Shown: positions 17,577-27,451 of the stretch, piece by piece | Numbering within the stretch: the stretch's first letter is position 1 | Layout: each line of letters starts with the position of its first letter | Assembly: GCA_002356435.2 (NCBI GenBank) | Contig: AP018040.2 | Coordinates: forward strand, 2,976,001 to 3,040,000 | Reading direction: 5' to 3' | Source: Petrimonas sp. IBARAKI | GTDB taxonomy: Bacteria > Bacteroidota > Bacteroidia > Bacteroidales > Dysgonomonadaceae | DNA length: 64,000 bases | The notes under the pieces: generated by a model | Databases searched by the model: none | Told to the model about the DNA's origin: nothing | Seen by the model: the letters and a program-made list of their open reading frames with translations, nothing else | Translations under genes and position numbers: made by a program

Positions 17577-20142
17577 AACTGATCCACTTCACGTAAGCAA
17601 AATCCATGCGGTGCGGCAGATCCGGATTTTTCGGATAAATACGCAAAGCATACTGGTGTGTGCCTGGGTCGTTTAGCGCTTCTCTGGTTTGGAAAAAAAG
17701 CCGGGAACCTTCCGTTTTCAACAAGTTGAACTCGTATTTTTCAATAAATTCAACCTTATTGGCAGTTGAGTCGTAATCAACCACCACGCACTCCAGTCCC
17801 AACTCGGCAGCAATATCTTTCTTGTCGATAACCACTTCGCCGTAAATCTTGTTTTTTCCGTTATTTATATCTACTTCCTGTACCGGCTCAAACTCCAGTT
17901 TAATTACTTCGATCTTGTCCCATTTAGATGCGGTATCTTCTTTCCAACGAACGATTTCCTTTGCTTTCGCATAATTATTTTCGGCAAGCTTTTTCGATCG
18001 TTGTGCCAGCTTCATATAAAAACGGTCGAAGTAGTCGTCCATCATCCGTTTGGTCGTGTAATGCGGGGCTATTTCTGCAATCGATTTCTTCACGAACTTC
18101 ACCCACTGAGGCGAATATCCGTTGCTGTTGTGCGCATAATAAAGCGGGATAATCTCCGACTCAAGCATGGTGTAAAGAGTCGATGCATCCAGTTCATCCT
18201 GGAAAGCCTGATTTTCGTAAGTCCGTTTTGCGGTTAACGCCCAACCGGCCCCTTCGACATACCCCTCGTACCACCAGCCATCCAATACAGAAAGGTTTAA
18301 CACGCCGTTCATAATGGCTTTTTCACCCGATGTGCCCGAAGCTTCCTGTAAACGCGTAGGAGTGTTCAGCCAGATATCAACGCCCGAAACCAAACGTTTG
18401 GCTAAACGCATGTTGTAGTTCTCGAGGAAAATTATTTTTCCTAAAAATTCGGGGCGGCGCGATATTTCCACAATGTACTTGATGAGCGATTGTCCACCGC
18501 CATCTGCAGGATGCGCTTTGCCGGCAAAAATAAACGTAACCGGGCGCTCGGGATTGTTCAGTATTTTTGCCAGACGGTCTAAATCTGAAAACAATAAATG
18601 AGCCCGTTTATAGGTGGCGAAACGGCGCGAAAACCCTATGATCAAAGAACCCGGCCTGATTTCGTCGAGCATAGAGATAATCCGGGAGGGATCGGCCTGA
18701 TTCTTCAACCATCCGTCCACAAATTCACTCTTGATGTAATCGACAAGCTTCTCCTTCAAGTGCATGCGTAATCCCCAAATCTCCTCATCACTGATATCAT
18801 ACACCTTTTTCCATATCTCGGGATTAGACTGATCCTGGTAAAAATCTTCGCCCAGGTTATTCTCGTAAATCCTCTTTACCGATGAAGTTGCCCAGGTCGG
18901 CAGGTGGACACCGTTGGTAACATAGCCCACATGGAGTTCCTGTGGAAAATAACCCTTCCAGACCGGCTGAAACATCTCCTGAGAAACCAGGCCGTGAAGT
19001 TTACTTACTCCGTTTGATTCCTGTGCGGTGTTCAACGCAAAAACACTCATCGAGAACTTTTCGTTTGTACCCGGATTATCACGTCCCATATCCATAAACT
19101 GATACCAGGGGATACCTATCTTGTTGACCAAAGGTTCCATGTATTTCCGGATAAGCGACTCCTCAAAATAATCATGACCGGCAGGAACAGGGGTGTGTAC
19201 CGTATAAAGGGTGGATGCACGTACAACCTCCAACGCTTCGTTGAACGACAGTTTTTCTTCCTGCACATAATCGCGTAACCGCTTAGCACTGATAAGGGCT
19301 GCATGCCCCTCGTTCATGTGATACACATCTTTCCGGATACCTAGCCTTTTCAGAAGCAATATTCCTCCTACGCCAAGCAAATATTCCTGTTTCATGCGGT
19401 TTTCCCAATCCCCTCCGTAAAGTTGGTGGGTAATGGACCGGTCATATTCGCTGTTATGTTCAAGATCTGTATCCATCAGATACAACTGAATACGCCCTAC
19501 CGATACTTTCCAGATATTTGAATATATGGTTCTGTCGTGGAAAGGTACTTCGAGAACAACAGGCTTGTTATGTTCATCCAGTACCTGGGTTATGGGTAAG
19601 GAACCAAAGTTTTGGGCTTCGTAGTTGGCAATTTGCTGCCCGTCCACGGAAAGGGTTTGGGTGAAATATCCGTGGCGGTACAGGAACCCGACAGCAGTCA
19701 TATCAACCCGGCTGTCGCTTGCTTCTTTCAGGTAATCACCGGCCAGAACGCCGAGCCCGCCGGAGTATATCTTTAAAGCGTGCGACAAGCCGTATTCCAT
19801 GCTGAAATAAGCAATACTGGGCCGATCTGCATCGAAAGGAACACCGATATAGTTTTTGTATGATTGATGTAACCGACCTATTCTAGCCATCAGATCGGTA
19901 TTTTTCATAATTTCCTCCGTTTTTTCAGTACGCAAGTTTTGAAGTAACGCTACCGGATTTTTACCACACTTTTCGTATTCCTCATAATCCAGCAATTCAA
20001 AAATTTCTTTTGCCTCCTCGCTCCAAACCCACCAAAGGTTATGGGCGATTTCTTCCAACGGCCTTAACTCTTCCGGCAAAATTGAATGTACGTGCACATC
20101 ATGCCATACCGGAGTGTTTGAATAACTCGCTTTAATAATCAT
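17575..20142 (-). CDS. glgP: Alpha-glucan (glycogen) phosphorylase, GT35 (855 aa)
   Basis: The enzyme releases glucose-1-phosphate from glycogen or maltodextrin using phosphate and pyridoxal phosphate. The N-terminal ~110 residues match the DUF3417 cap of the bacterial/archaeal short phosphorylases (LPEELRPLEEIAHNLWWVW). The core then runs through AYFSMEYGLSHALKIYSGGLG and FAGKAHPADG to the PLP-lysine loop ASGTSGEKAIMNGVLNLS (Lys near residue 607), where a Glu replaces the common Met before the Lys. It lies downstream of the glycogen synthase on the same strand, so the two handle glycogen storage and use. A -7 box just after the synthase stop suggests its own promoter. Confidence 0.95.
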   Translation of the reverse strand: MIIKASYSNTPVWHDVHVHSILPEELRPLEEIAHNLWWVWSEEAKEIFELLDYEEYEKCGKNPVALLQNLRTEKTEEIMKNTDLMARIGRLHQSYKNYIGVPFDADRPSIAYFSMEYGLSHALKIYSGGLGVLAGDYLKEASDSRVDMTAVGFLYRHGYFTQTLSVDGQQIANYEAQNFGSLPITQVLDEHNKPVVLEVPFHDRTIYSNIWKVSVGRIQLYLMDTDLEHNSEYDRSITHQLYGGDWENRMKQEYLLGVGGILLLKRLGIRKDVYHMNEGHAALISAKRLRDYVQEEKLSFNEALEVVRASTLYTVHTPVPAGHDYFEESLIRKYMEPLVNKIGIPWYQFMDMGRDNPGTNEKFSMSVFALNTAQESNGVSKLHGLVSQEMFQPVWKGYFPQELHVGYVTNGVHLPTWATSSVKRIYENNLGEDFYQDQSNPEIWKKVYDISDEEIWGLRMHLKEKLVDYIKSEFVDGWLKNQADPSRIISMLDEIRPGSLIIGFSRRFATYKRAHLLFSDLDRLAKILNNPERPVTFIFAGKAHPADGGGQSLIKYIVEISRRPEFLGKIIFLENYNMRLAKRLVSGVDIWLNTPTRLQEASGTSGEKAIMNGVLNLSVLDGWWYEGYVEGAGWALTAKRTYENQAFQDELDASTLYTMLESEIIPLYYAHNSNGYSPQWVKFVKKSIAEIAPHYTTKRMMDDYFDRFYMKLAQRSKKLAENNYAKAKEIVRWKEDTASKWDKIEVIKLEFEPVQEVDINNGKNKIYGEVVIDKKDIAAELGLECVVVDYDSTANKVEFIEKYEFNLLKTEGSRLFFQTREALNDPGTHQYALRIYPKNPDLPHRMDFAYVKWIS

Positions 20143-20286
20143 TTTTTATCGTTTAAATGTTGATTTTTTAATGTTGATTTTGGTCTGAATTCAAATCATC
20201 AGAATTTCAGACCACTACACTTTTAAACGTCAAGATAGTCTGACCATCTAACTACCCAATCGTCTAAAAGTTTTTATTCTTTTTCG

Positions 20287-20294
20287 CAAATATA
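20287..20294 (-). promoter_or_regulatory. Putative -7 box for glgP
   Basis: The minus strand reads TATATTTG, right after the stop of the upstream glycogen synthase. It would give a leader of ~135 bases. Confidence 0.5.
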
Positions 20295-20299
20295 AGCAT

Positions 20300-21949
20300 T
20301 TAATCGGCTTTGTATCTTGCCGGTTTCGATAACCGTATAAAAGAGTTGTGCAATGCTTTGCGATAAGCTTCCTGATAATAGGTGATGAAATGTGCCCAAT
20401 CTGCCCTGTCGGAAAGTTCCGCAGCCATTTTTTTCAACACATTCACCTGATCTATACTTTTGAGTGTAAAGTCGTATAGGGTGGCTGCAATCTCCTCTGC
20501 CACCTCTTTATAGTTGCTGTCGTCCCGGTAAATGACTTGTACCCCATCGGATAAACCTTTCTCTGTATCTCCATTTTTCTTTGCCCAAACACCAAAACCC
20601 GCCAGCGTTGTCGTGATGGTAGGAATGGAAAAGGCAACGCTCTCGTGCGGTGTGTACCCCCACGGTTCGTAATAGGACGGAAAAACAGAAACATCCAGGC
20701 CAATTAACAGGTTGTAATAATCCGTATTGAAGATACCGTCGAATCCGTTCAGGTAAGACGGAACAAAAATTACTTTTACCCTCTCCTGCTCTGAATTGCT
20801 AAATCCAAGGTATTTCAGGTAATTTACAATCTTGTCGTTTTCAATATCATGCAGCTGATGAGTTGTATAAAGTGCCGATTGCCAATCTTCCCTGGGACCC
20901 TTTATCCAAGCAGGGATCATAATGAATGCAATCACATCTTTGGACAATTGAGGCATCTTGCGCAACGTGTCCAACGCATCAATAAAAACATCGATACCTT
21001 TGTTCTTGTATTCATACCTTCCGCTAATTCCTACCAGTAGTGCATCGGGATGAACAAAATGCCCCAATAGTTTCTCCGCAACACTCAGCAACGTTTCACG
21101 CGCCTTTTTTCGGGTACGCCTATAGTTCAATCCGTTGGGGATAAAGTCTTTCTCAAATCCGTTGGGAGTCACCACATCAGGCTGACGCTGAAGAAACTGC
21201 GAACACTCTTGTGCCGTAATATCACTTACCGTAGTGAAACAATCCACACTTTGTGCCGCCCTTTTCTCAATGGAATGCTTGGCCACCATATTCAGTTGGC
21301 GCGCCATCTGATCGCCGTTATAATTTTTCAGGTGATTGTAGAGCGGGAGCCCGTTTCCGGCAATAGAGCGTCCTACTCCCGTGGCGTGGGTGGTGAAAAC
21401 TGTGGCAATTTTCGGAACATATTTCTTGATGTACAAGGCTCCCATACCTAACTGCCACTCATCGAAGTGCGCAATGACATGGCACGCCTCCAAACGGTGA
21501 AACCGATAGAAACTTTCTATAACCACCCCCGAAGCATAGGCGAACATCGATGACTCGTCGTAATCTCCGTAGGCATACATGGAGTCTACCCCAAAATCGA
21601 GCCACATCTCTGAATAGATGCTGTTCTTTTGTTCAAAAAACCGGTCAAACTTAATCAGAAAAACGATGGGATTTCCAGGTACATTCCACCTTCCAGCACG
21701 TATCTCGAGGTTCTGGTTTATCCGTGCAAAGTTTCTCCAATCGGCGTAAAGCTCCTTTTCTTCCAGGAACCAGGGATTATCCGATGGTTGTAAAACATCG
21801 GGGCCGATAAAAAAAACCTTGTCTTTGTATAATTTTTGTAGTGAATTTGCCTTCGTTGATAAAACGGTGTAGATACCGCCAACTTTGTTACACACTTCCC
21901 AACTTGCTTCGAAGATGTAGTCGGGAGTATGCTTTGCATCCATTTGCAT
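20300..21949 (-). CDS. Glycogen synthase, eukaryotic-like GT3 type (549 aa)
   Basis: It extends glycogen by adding glucose from a nucleotide-sugar donor. The start of the mature reading, YIFEASWEVCNKVGGIYTVL, matches the GT3 (animal/yeast) glycogen synthase signature better than the bacterial GT5 GlgA start. Further motifs are HFDEWQLGMGALYIKK, FTTHATGVGRSIAGNG, ISGRYEYKNKGIDVFIDAL and PSYYEPWGYTPHESVAFSIP. I set the start at 21949 (MQMDAKHTPDY; a second ATG lies at 21943). The frame stays open to 22234, but that stretch crosses the promoter and reads like non-coding sequence. It is divergent from mfd and is followed by glgP. Confidence 0.93.
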   Translation of the reverse strand: MQMDAKHTPDYIFEASWEVCNKVGGIYTVLSTKANSLQKLYKDKVFFIGPDVLQPSDNPWFLEEKELYADWRNFARINQNLEIRAGRWNVPGNPIVFLIKFDRFFEQKNSIYSEMWLDFGVDSMYAYGDYDESSMFAYASGVVIESFYRFHRLEACHVIAHFDEWQLGMGALYIKKYVPKIATVFTTHATGVGRSIAGNGLPLYNHLKNYNGDQMARQLNMVAKHSIEKRAAQSVDCFTTVSDITAQECSQFLQRQPDVVTPNGFEKDFIPNGLNYRRTRKKARETLLSVAEKLLGHFVHPDALLVGISGRYEYKNKGIDVFIDALDTLRKMPQLSKDVIAFIMIPAWIKGPREDWQSALYTTHQLHDIENDKIVNYLKYLGFSNSEQERVKVIFVPSYLNGFDGIFNTDYYNLLIGLDVSVFPSYYEPWGYTPHESVAFSIPTITTTLAGFGVWAKKNGDTEKGLSDGVQVIYRDDSNYKEVAEEIAATLYDFTLKSIDQVNVLKKMAAELSDRADWAHFITYYQEAYRKALHNSFIRLSKPARYKAD

Positions 21950-21973
21950 ATAAAAGAACTGTAATTTGAAAGA

Positions 21974-21981
21974 CAAAGATA
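21974..21981 (-). promoter_or_regulatory. Putative -7 box for glycogen synthase
   Basis: The minus strand reads TATCTTTG, 24 bases before the ATG at 21949. This supports the shorter start. Confidence 0.5.
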
Positions 21982-22070
21982 CAGATTTAAAGTGAAAAAG
22001 CGAAAAGGGAAGTCTTAAAAATATCATAATCACAGGCACAATCCGTAAATCTAAAATCGTAATTTCTTTG

Positions 22071-22078
22071 TACCTTTG
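22071..22078 (+). promoter_or_regulatory. Putative -7 box for mfd
   Basis: TACCTTTG matches TAnnTTTG, 17 bases before the ATG at 22096. Confidence 0.5.
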
Positions 22079-22095
22079 CCCCGAATTTATAAACG

Positions 22096-25000
22096 ATGGT
22101 ATCAGACATCTCTCAATTGCTCCGGATCCTTGAGGTTCACCCCAACGTAGCGGCCGCAAACAAATTGCTGAAAGAGGTAAAAACACTTTTAGTGAAAGGT
22201 TTGCATGGTTCTTCGCGTGCACTTTTCTCGGCAACGCTTTATAACAAACAACCGCGGACCTTTCTTTTTATCCTCAATGACCTGGAAACGGCAGGATATT
22301 TTTATCACGACGTTACACAGATCCTGGGAACGAAAGACATCCTTTTCTTTCCTTCGGCTTACAAACGTGCTGCCAAGTACGGACAGATGGATCCGGCAAA
22401 CGAAATTCTCCGCACCGAAGTGTTGAGTCGTTTACAAAACAACGACTCTTCGTTGTTCATCGTATCTTACCCCGATGCGCTGGCAGAAAAAACGGTTTCT
22501 CAGGCAACACTTCAGCAAAACACCCTGAGGTTGTCGGTGGGTGAGCAGGTGGATTCCGGTTTTGTATCGGAAGTACTGGACTCTTACGGTTTCACCGCTG
22601 TGGATTACGTTTACGAACCCGGACAGTATGCCACTCGCGGAAGTATATTGGACGTCTTTTCCTTTTCGAACGAATTGCCTTACCGTATCGATTTCTTTGG
22701 AGACGAGGTGGAAACCATTCGCAGCTTTGAAGTTGAAAGCCAACTTTCTGTAGAGAAGTTCGTCGAAATCCGTATCGTCCCTGAATTCGGTAAAAGTAAG
22801 CACAAAAACGCATCGCTTTTTGACTCTGTTCCCCGGGAGACGATTATCGCGATTGAAGATATCCGCTGGATAGAAAGCCGCGTTGAAAGTATCTGCAACG
22901 ATGAGCTGAGCATTGACATCAGTAACGAGGAACTGGTTAAAGCCGACCTGCTCACGAAAGAAGAGTTCCTGTCATCTATTGAACCGTTCACACACCTGCG
23001 GTTCGATACGAAACTGACGGACACCCCAGATGCCATCTTGCAGTTTCAAACAACTCCGCAACCGTTGTTTCAAAAGAATTTTGATTTGATTTCGGACTCG
23101 CTCAACCAGTTCCTGCAAAACAACTATACCCTTTACATCCTCAGCGACAGTGAAAAACAGCACCAGCGTCTGAACACCATCTTCCACGACAGGGGCGACG
23201 ATATTCCGTTCACGCCTGTAAACAAAACATTGCACGAAGGGTTTTCGGACGAATCGCTGAAAATCTGCTGCTTTACGGATCATCAGATTTTCAACCGGTT
23301 CCACAAATACAACCTGAAATCCGAGAAGGCCCGCTCCGGAAAGATTGCACTCACATTAAAGGAGCTTAACCAGCTTCAACAAGGCGACTTTGTGGTTCAC
23401 CTGGATCACGGAATCGGAAAATTTGCGGGACTGGTCCGCCTTCGTATCGGAGAAACGGTGCAGGAGGTGATCAAGCTAACCTACCTTAACAACGATTCGG
23501 TATTCGTTTCCATCCATTCCCTTCATAAGATATCCAAATACAAAGGCAAAGAAGGAGAGTCTCCGCAACTCAACAAATTAGGCTCCGGTGCGTGGGAAAG
23601 GACTAAGGAAAGAACTAAAACAAAAATAAAGGATATCGCCCGCGACCTTATAAAGTTATACGCCCAGCGACAGAACGAAAAGGGATTCTCCTATTCAAAA
23701 GACACCTACCTGCAAACTGAACTGGAAGCTTCGTTCATGTATGAAGATACGCCCGATCAGCTAAAAGCCACGCAAGAAATCAAGCTGGATATGGAAAGTG
23801 ACCATCCGATGGACAGGTTGGTATGCGGCGACGTGGGCTTCGGCAAGACGGAAGTAGCCGTACGTGCGGCTTTCAAAGCGGCCACCGATGGCAAACAAAC
23901 GGCCGTTTTGGTACCGACCACCGTGCTGGCCACCCAGCATTACAAAACGTTCAGCGGAAGATTGTCCGATCTTCCCGTAAAAGTGGATTACCTGAGCCGC
24001 GCCCGCTCGGCGAAAGAACAAAAACAAATCCTCTCCGAGTTGAAAGAAGGCAAGATAGACATCATCATCGGCACTCACCGGTTGGTAGGGAAAGACATTC
24101 AGTTCAACGACCTGGGCCTGTTGATTATAGATGAAGAACAAAAGTTCGGCGTATCCACCAAAGAGAAACTGAAACAGCTGAAAAGCAATATCGACACGCT
24201 CACGATGACCGCTACCCCTATTCCCAGAACGTTGCAGTTTTCGCTAATGGGGTCTCGCGATTTTTCCACCATAAACACGCCTCCCCCCAACCGTTATCCT
24301 GTACAAACGGAGGTTCACACGTTCGACGTGGAGGTGATGAAAGAGGCCATCAACTACGAGGTGAGCCGGAACGGGCAGGTTTTTATCGTCAACAACCGCA
24401 TACAGAACATTTACGAAATGGAAGCGCTGCTCAGGCGCGAGGTCAAAGACATCCGTATTGCGGTAGCTCACGGACAGATGGATCCGAAAAAACTGGAAGC
24501 CATTATTGCCGATTTTCTGAATCACGAGTACGATGTGCTGCTGGCAACCACCATTATCGAATCGGGAATTGATATGCCCAACGTGAACACTATTATCGTT
24601 ATCAACGCTCAAAACTTTGGGCTGAGCGACCTCCACCAACTTCGCGGACGCGTGGGAAGGAGTAACCGCAAAGCGTTCTGTTACCTGATGGCTCCACCGC
24701 TCTACACACTCAGCACCGATTCCCGGCGAAGGTTACAGGCTATTGAGAATTTCTCCGAGCTGGGCAGCGGCATTCACATCGCGATGCAGGACCTGGATAT
24801 CCGGGGTGCCGGTAACCTGTTGGGTGCAGAACAAAGCGGATTTATTGCCGACCTGGGCTACGAGACGTACCAGAAGATCCTGGCAGAAGCCGTACAGGAA
24901 TTGCGCAAGGAAGAGTTTACCGAACTCTATCGCGAACAACAGGAACTGAAGGCCGAAAGGGAAGAGGATTTTGTCGACGACGTGACCGTAGAGAGTGACC

Positions 25001-25422
25001 TGGAGCTGATGTTTCCGGTAGCCTATATCCCCAACGATGCCGAACGGGTAGCCATGTACCGCGAGTTGGACAACATGGAATCCGAGACACAAATCATGGA
25101 TTTTACCCAACGGCTGGAAGACCGTTTTGGTAAAATCCCCGCACAAGGGAAAGAGCTTATCCGTATCGTGCGGCTTCGCCGGCTTGCTAAATCACTAGGT
25201 ATCGAAAAGATTTTCCTGAAGACCGGCCGAATGACCCTCTTCCTTATCTCCGATGCCGAATCGCCTTATTACCGCTCAACGGCTTTCGACAAACTGCTAA
25301 ACTTCATCCAGACTCATCCGCGGGACTGCCAGCTACGGGAAGCCGGCAAAAAACGATCGGTAATCATCCGGAATGTAAAAACCGTTGAGGCAGCGATTGC
25401 GCTAATACAATCCATCCACTGA
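22096..25422 (+). CDS. mfd: Transcription-repair coupling factor Mfd (1108 aa)
   Basis: Mfd displaces RNA polymerase stalled at DNA damage and recruits UvrA. The domains in order are a UvrB-like N-terminal part ([40 protein letters not shown]), the polymerase-interacting CarD-like domain ([17 protein letters not shown]) and the RecG-like translocase. The translocase has Walker [12 protein letters not shown] near residues 577-587, DEEQKFG near 678, TATPIPRTL, and [17 protein letters not shown]. The C-terminal TRCF domain follows. The length is usual for Bacteroidetes. Its last 21 bases overlap the 3' end of the convergent cysK. Confidence 0.98.
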   Translation: MVSDISQLLRILEVHPNVAAANKLLKEVKTLLVKGLHGSSRALFSATLYNKQPRTFLFILNDLETAGYFYHDVTQILGTKDILFFPSAYKRAAKYGQMDPANEILRTEVLSRLQNNDSSLFIVSYPDALAEKTVSQATLQQNTLRLSVGEQVDSGFVSEVLDSYGFTAVDYVYEPGQYATRGSILDVFSFSNELPYRIDFFGDEVETIRSFEVESQLSVEKFVEIRIVPEFGKSKHKNASLFDSVPRETIIAIEDIRWIESRVESICNDELSIDISNEELVKADLLTKEEFLSSIEPFTHLRFDTKLTDTPDAILQFQTTPQPLFQKNFDLISDSLNQFLQNNYTLYILSDSEKQHQRLNTIFHDRGDDIPFTPVNKTLHEGFSDESLKICCFTDHQIFNRFHKYNLKSEKARSGKIALTLKELNQLQQGDFVVHLDHGIGKFAGLVRLRIGETVQEVIKLTYLNNDSVFVSIHSLHKISKYKGKEGESPQLNKLGSGAWERTKERTKTKIKDIARDLIKLYAQRQNEKGFSYSKDTYLQTELEASFMYEDTPDQLKATQEIKLDMESDHPMDRLVCGDVGFGKTEVAVRAAFKAATDGKQTAVLVPTTVLATQHYKTFSGRLSDLPVKVDYLSRARSAKEQKQILSELKEGKIDIIIGTHRLVGKDIQFNDLGLLIIDEEQKFGVSTKEKLKQLKSNIDTLTMTATPIPRTLQFSLMGSRDFSTINTPPPNRYPVQTEVHTFDVEVMKEAINYEVSRNGQVFIVNNRIQNIYEMEALLRREVKDIRIAVAHGQMDPKKLEAIIADFLNHEYDVLLATTIIESGIDMPNVNTIIVINAQNFGLSDLHQLRGRVGRSNRKAFCYLMAPPLYTLSTDSRRRLQAIENFSELGSGIHIAMQDLDIRGAGNLLGAEQSGFIADLGYETYQKILAEAVQELRKEEFTELYREQQELKAEREEDFVDDVTVESDLELMFPVAYIPNDAERVAMYRELDNMESETQIMDFTQRLEDRFGKIPAQGKELIRIVRLRRLAKSLGIEKIFLKTGRMTLFLISDAESPYYRSTAFDKLLNFIQTHPRDCQLREAGKKRSVIIRNVKTVEAAIALIQSIH

Positions 25423-26310
25423 CAAGTACCGTTCTCCCGTATCGTAATTGAACGTCAATATCCGCTTTTTCTCGGTCAGTTGCGACACTTTCTGCGCCAC
25501 GGCAGCAATAGCCGCACCGGTGGAGATCCCTCCGAGAATACTCTCCTCTCGTGCTAGCCTACGGGCGTATATAAAGGCGTCTTCGTTGGATACTTTGATG
25601 ACACTGTCGAGCACGTTCAGGTCCAACGTGTCGGGGATAAAGCCAGCTCCGATGCCTTGAATGGTATGCGGGCCGGGACTATCGCCGGAAATAACGGGAG
25701 AAGCCGCCGGCTCAACGGCAATGACCTGAATGGAAGGAAACTTCTTTTTTAGCTCTCTCCCCACTCCTGTAATGTGGCCACCGGTACCTACCCCCGTAAT
25801 CAGGTAATCAAACCCTTCGGGAAAATCATCGAGTACCTCTTTTGCCGTCTTCTCTGCATGAACCGTTACATTGGCTTGGTTTTGAAACTGTTGTGGGATC
25901 CAGGATCCCGGAATTCCGGATTGAAGCTCCAGGGCTTTCTCAATGGCACCTTTCATCCCTTTCTCCCGGGGTGTCAACACCAGTTCCGAGCCAAAAAGCC
26001 CGATCAGGCGACGTCGTTCAACCGACATGGATTCGGGCATCACGATAATGACCTTATACCCTTTGTAGGCACCGACAAAAGAAAGCCCTACACCGGTATT
26101 TCCCGATGTGGGTTCTATAATGGTTCCTCCGGGCTTCAAGATCCCTTTTTTCTCCGCATCTTCAATCATTGCCAGAGCAATACGATCTTTGATACTCCCT
26201 ACTGGATTTTGTCTTTCCAGTTTAATCCATACTTCGTGATGGGGGAACAACTTGCTCAAACGTACGTGAGGTGTATTCCCGATTGATTCCAGAATGTTGT
26301 TAAATCTCAT
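25402..26310 (-). CDS. cysK: Cysteine synthase A (O-acetylserine sulfhydrylase, 302 aa)
   Basis: It makes L-cysteine from O-acetylserine and sulfide, with pyridoxal phosphate. The PLP lysine is Lys41 in [11 protein letters not shown]. The substrate loop PTSGNTG, the phosphate-binding [12 protein letters not shown] and the closing [13 protein letters not shown] are all present. The length is standard. It is the second gene of an operon, 44 bases after the serine acetyltransferase that makes its substrate. Both lie behind a leader with a run of five Cys codons, which suggests control by cysteine supply. The 3' end overlaps the convergent mfd by 21 bases. Confidence 0.97.
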   Translation of the reverse strand: MRFNNILESIGNTPHVRLSKLFPHHEVWIKLERQNPVGSIKDRIALAMIEDAEKKGILKPGGTIIEPTSGNTGVGLSFVGAYKGYKVIIVMPESMSVERRRLIGLFGSELVLTPREKGMKGAIEKALELQSGIPGSWIPQQFQNQANVTVHAEKTAKEVLDDFPEGFDYLITGVGTGGHITGVGRELKKKFPSIQVIAVEPAASPVISGDSPGPHTIQGIGAGFIPDTLDLNVLDSVIKVSNEDAFIYARRLAREESILGGISTGAAIAAVAQKVSQLTEKKRILTFNYDTGERYLSVDGLY

Positions 26311-26354
26311 TGTTGTTAATTTTAAAATGTTATGAATACCTTATATGTTTTTGT

Positions 26355-27176
26355 TTAAATGATAAAGTCAAGAGGCTGAACAAAGTTTTTTACCGTTCTG
26401 ATCTTAACATCCACCGAGTTGTAAACCAGCGAATAGGGGATAACGCTTTGTGTCAACCACGCACCGCCACCAATGGTTGAGTCGTGCCCGATAACCGTCT
26501 CCCCTCCCAAAAGGGTAGCATTGGCATAAATAACCACATTGTCTTCCACTGTGGGATGCCGTTTTACATCCGACAGTTTTTTTTCCACGTAGAGCGCTCC
26601 CAGCGTTACGCCCTGATAGATTTTCACGTTGTCGCCTATTTCGGCAGTCTCACCAATCACAATCCCAGTACCGTGATCCAAAAATAAATTCTTGCCGATT
26701 TTAGCAGCGGGATGGATATCGATTCCGACTTTTGAGTGAGCATATTCACCAAAAAGGCGCGGGATAAGAGGTACACCCAACACATGCAGTTCGTGCGCCA
26801 TCCGGTAGACACTCAGTGCAAAGAAACCGGGATAAGTGATGATTACTTCTTCGAGTGACTTGGCTGCCGGATCATTTTTGAGGTAGCATTTTGCATCTTC
26901 GTACAAAAGATCCTGAATTTCAGGAAACCGGCTGAAGAATTTATACACAGCTTCGTCTGCAAACTGCTGATCCTTCAAGCGGGCAATGTTTACACTCAAT
27001 TCCCGGGCGCAATCCTTTAGCTTTTCGTGAATGTCACCCATATCAATCCGTTCGCAGACAGGGAACATTTGCGAAAAGAGCGTTTTAACCACTTCTTCCA
27101 GCTTACACTTGTCAATGGGGATTTGTACGGGCAACGGTTGAAACTTATTGATAAGTTCAAAAGTCTTTTTTATCAT
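26355..27176 (-). CDS. cysE: Serine O-acetyltransferase (273 aa)
   Basis: It acetylates L-serine with acetyl-CoA, the first step of cysteine synthesis. An N-terminal helical region is followed by the left-handed beta-helix with [24 protein letters not shown] (catalytic His in the DIHP and DHGTG motifs) and [15 protein letters not shown], then a C-terminal tail. The overall form matches the EpsC/SAT group. The tail ends in Ile-Ile (PLDFII). In characterised acetyltransferases a C-terminal Ile inserts into the CysK active site to form the cysteine synthase complex, so the same docking is plausible here. It is first in the operon with cysK. The ~150-base leader contains the polycysteine reading frame at 27264-27305. 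Confidence 0.96.
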   Translation of the reverse strand: MIKKTFELINKFQPLPVQIPIDKCKLEEVVKTLFSQMFPVCERIDMGDIHEKLKDCARELSVNIARLKDQQFADEAVYKFFSRFPEIQDLLYEDAKCYLKNDPAAKSLEEVIITYPGFFALSVYRMAHELHVLGVPLIPRLFGEYAHSKVGIDIHPAAKIGKNLFLDHGTGIVIGETAEIGDNVKIYQGVTLGALYVEKKLSDVKRHPTVEDNVVIYANATLLGGETVIGHDSTIGGGAWLTQSVIPYSLVYNSVDVKIRTVKNFVQPLDFII

Positions 27177-27207
27177 AAGAGGAGTTTTTTTAATGAATAA
27201 TTTTTAT

Positions 27208-27217
27208 TTGTTTGCTG
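27208..27217 (-). promoter_or_regulatory. Segment able to pair with the Cys codons
   Basis: The RNA reads CAGCAAACAA here, about 30 bases before the cysE ATG. It can pair over nine positions (one bulged A) with the Cys-codon run of the leader peptide. This is inference from sequence complementarity only. Confidence 0.35.
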
Positions 27218-27222
27218 AAAGG

Positions 27223-27243
27223 AACAGAGGGCCAGCCCTTGTT
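27223..27243 (-). promoter_or_regulatory. Leader hairpin between polycysteine peptide and cysE
   Basis: On the minus strand AACAAGGG pairs with CCCTCTGTT (one bulged C) around a CTGG loop, ~20 bases after the leader stop codon. It has no T-run directly behind it, so it is not a plain terminator. Confidence 0.5.
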
Positions 27244-27263
27244 AATCGATTGGGAGGTGGTGA

Positions 27264-27305
27264 TCAACAACAGCAACAACAAATATGCATTCGCTTCTTA
27301 TTCAT
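27264..27305 (-). CDS. Polycysteine leader peptide upstream of cysE-cysK (13 aa)
   Basis: The minus strand encodes MNKKRMHICCCCC and a stop: five consecutive Cys codons (TGT TGT TGC TGT TGT) directly before TGA. It begins about 13 bases after the predicted transcription start, and a -7 box lies at 27325-27332. It is the only start-to-stop frame between that promoter and the cysE gene 87 bases further on. Peptides that concentrate codons for the end product are classic attenuation leaders (trp, his, leu operons), and polycysteine leaders are known as cysteine attenuators in mycobacteria. Here the downstream operon makes cysteine, so scarcity of Cys-tRNA would stall the ribosome on this run. 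Translation itself is not shown. A GTT/TGT-type low-complexity accident is the alternative. Confidence 0.72.
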   Translation of the reverse strand: MNKKRMHICCCCC

Positions 27306-27324
27306 TTTTTACGTTAGGAAGTAG

Positions 27325-27332
27325 CAAAGATA
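27325..27332 (-). promoter_or_regulatory. Putative -7 box for the cysE-cysK operon
   Basis: The minus strand reads TATCTTTG, 19 bases before the leader-peptide ATG and ~150 bases before cysE, so the leader would be transcribed. Confidence 0.55.
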
Positions 27333-27451
27333 TAACTTATTTGAAATGAAAACACCCACATTTGTTGTTTTGTTCATTTTTGTCCCTAAAAAAATAACAT
27401 TTAATAAAAAAACTGTTCTTCAACAACAAATCTGAACTACAGCAGGCTGTT

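Noticed and set aside
21950-22234. N-terminal extension of glycogen synthase
   Set aside because: It crosses the -7 boxes of both divergent genes and the mfd start, and the family signature begins right after the ATG at 21949.
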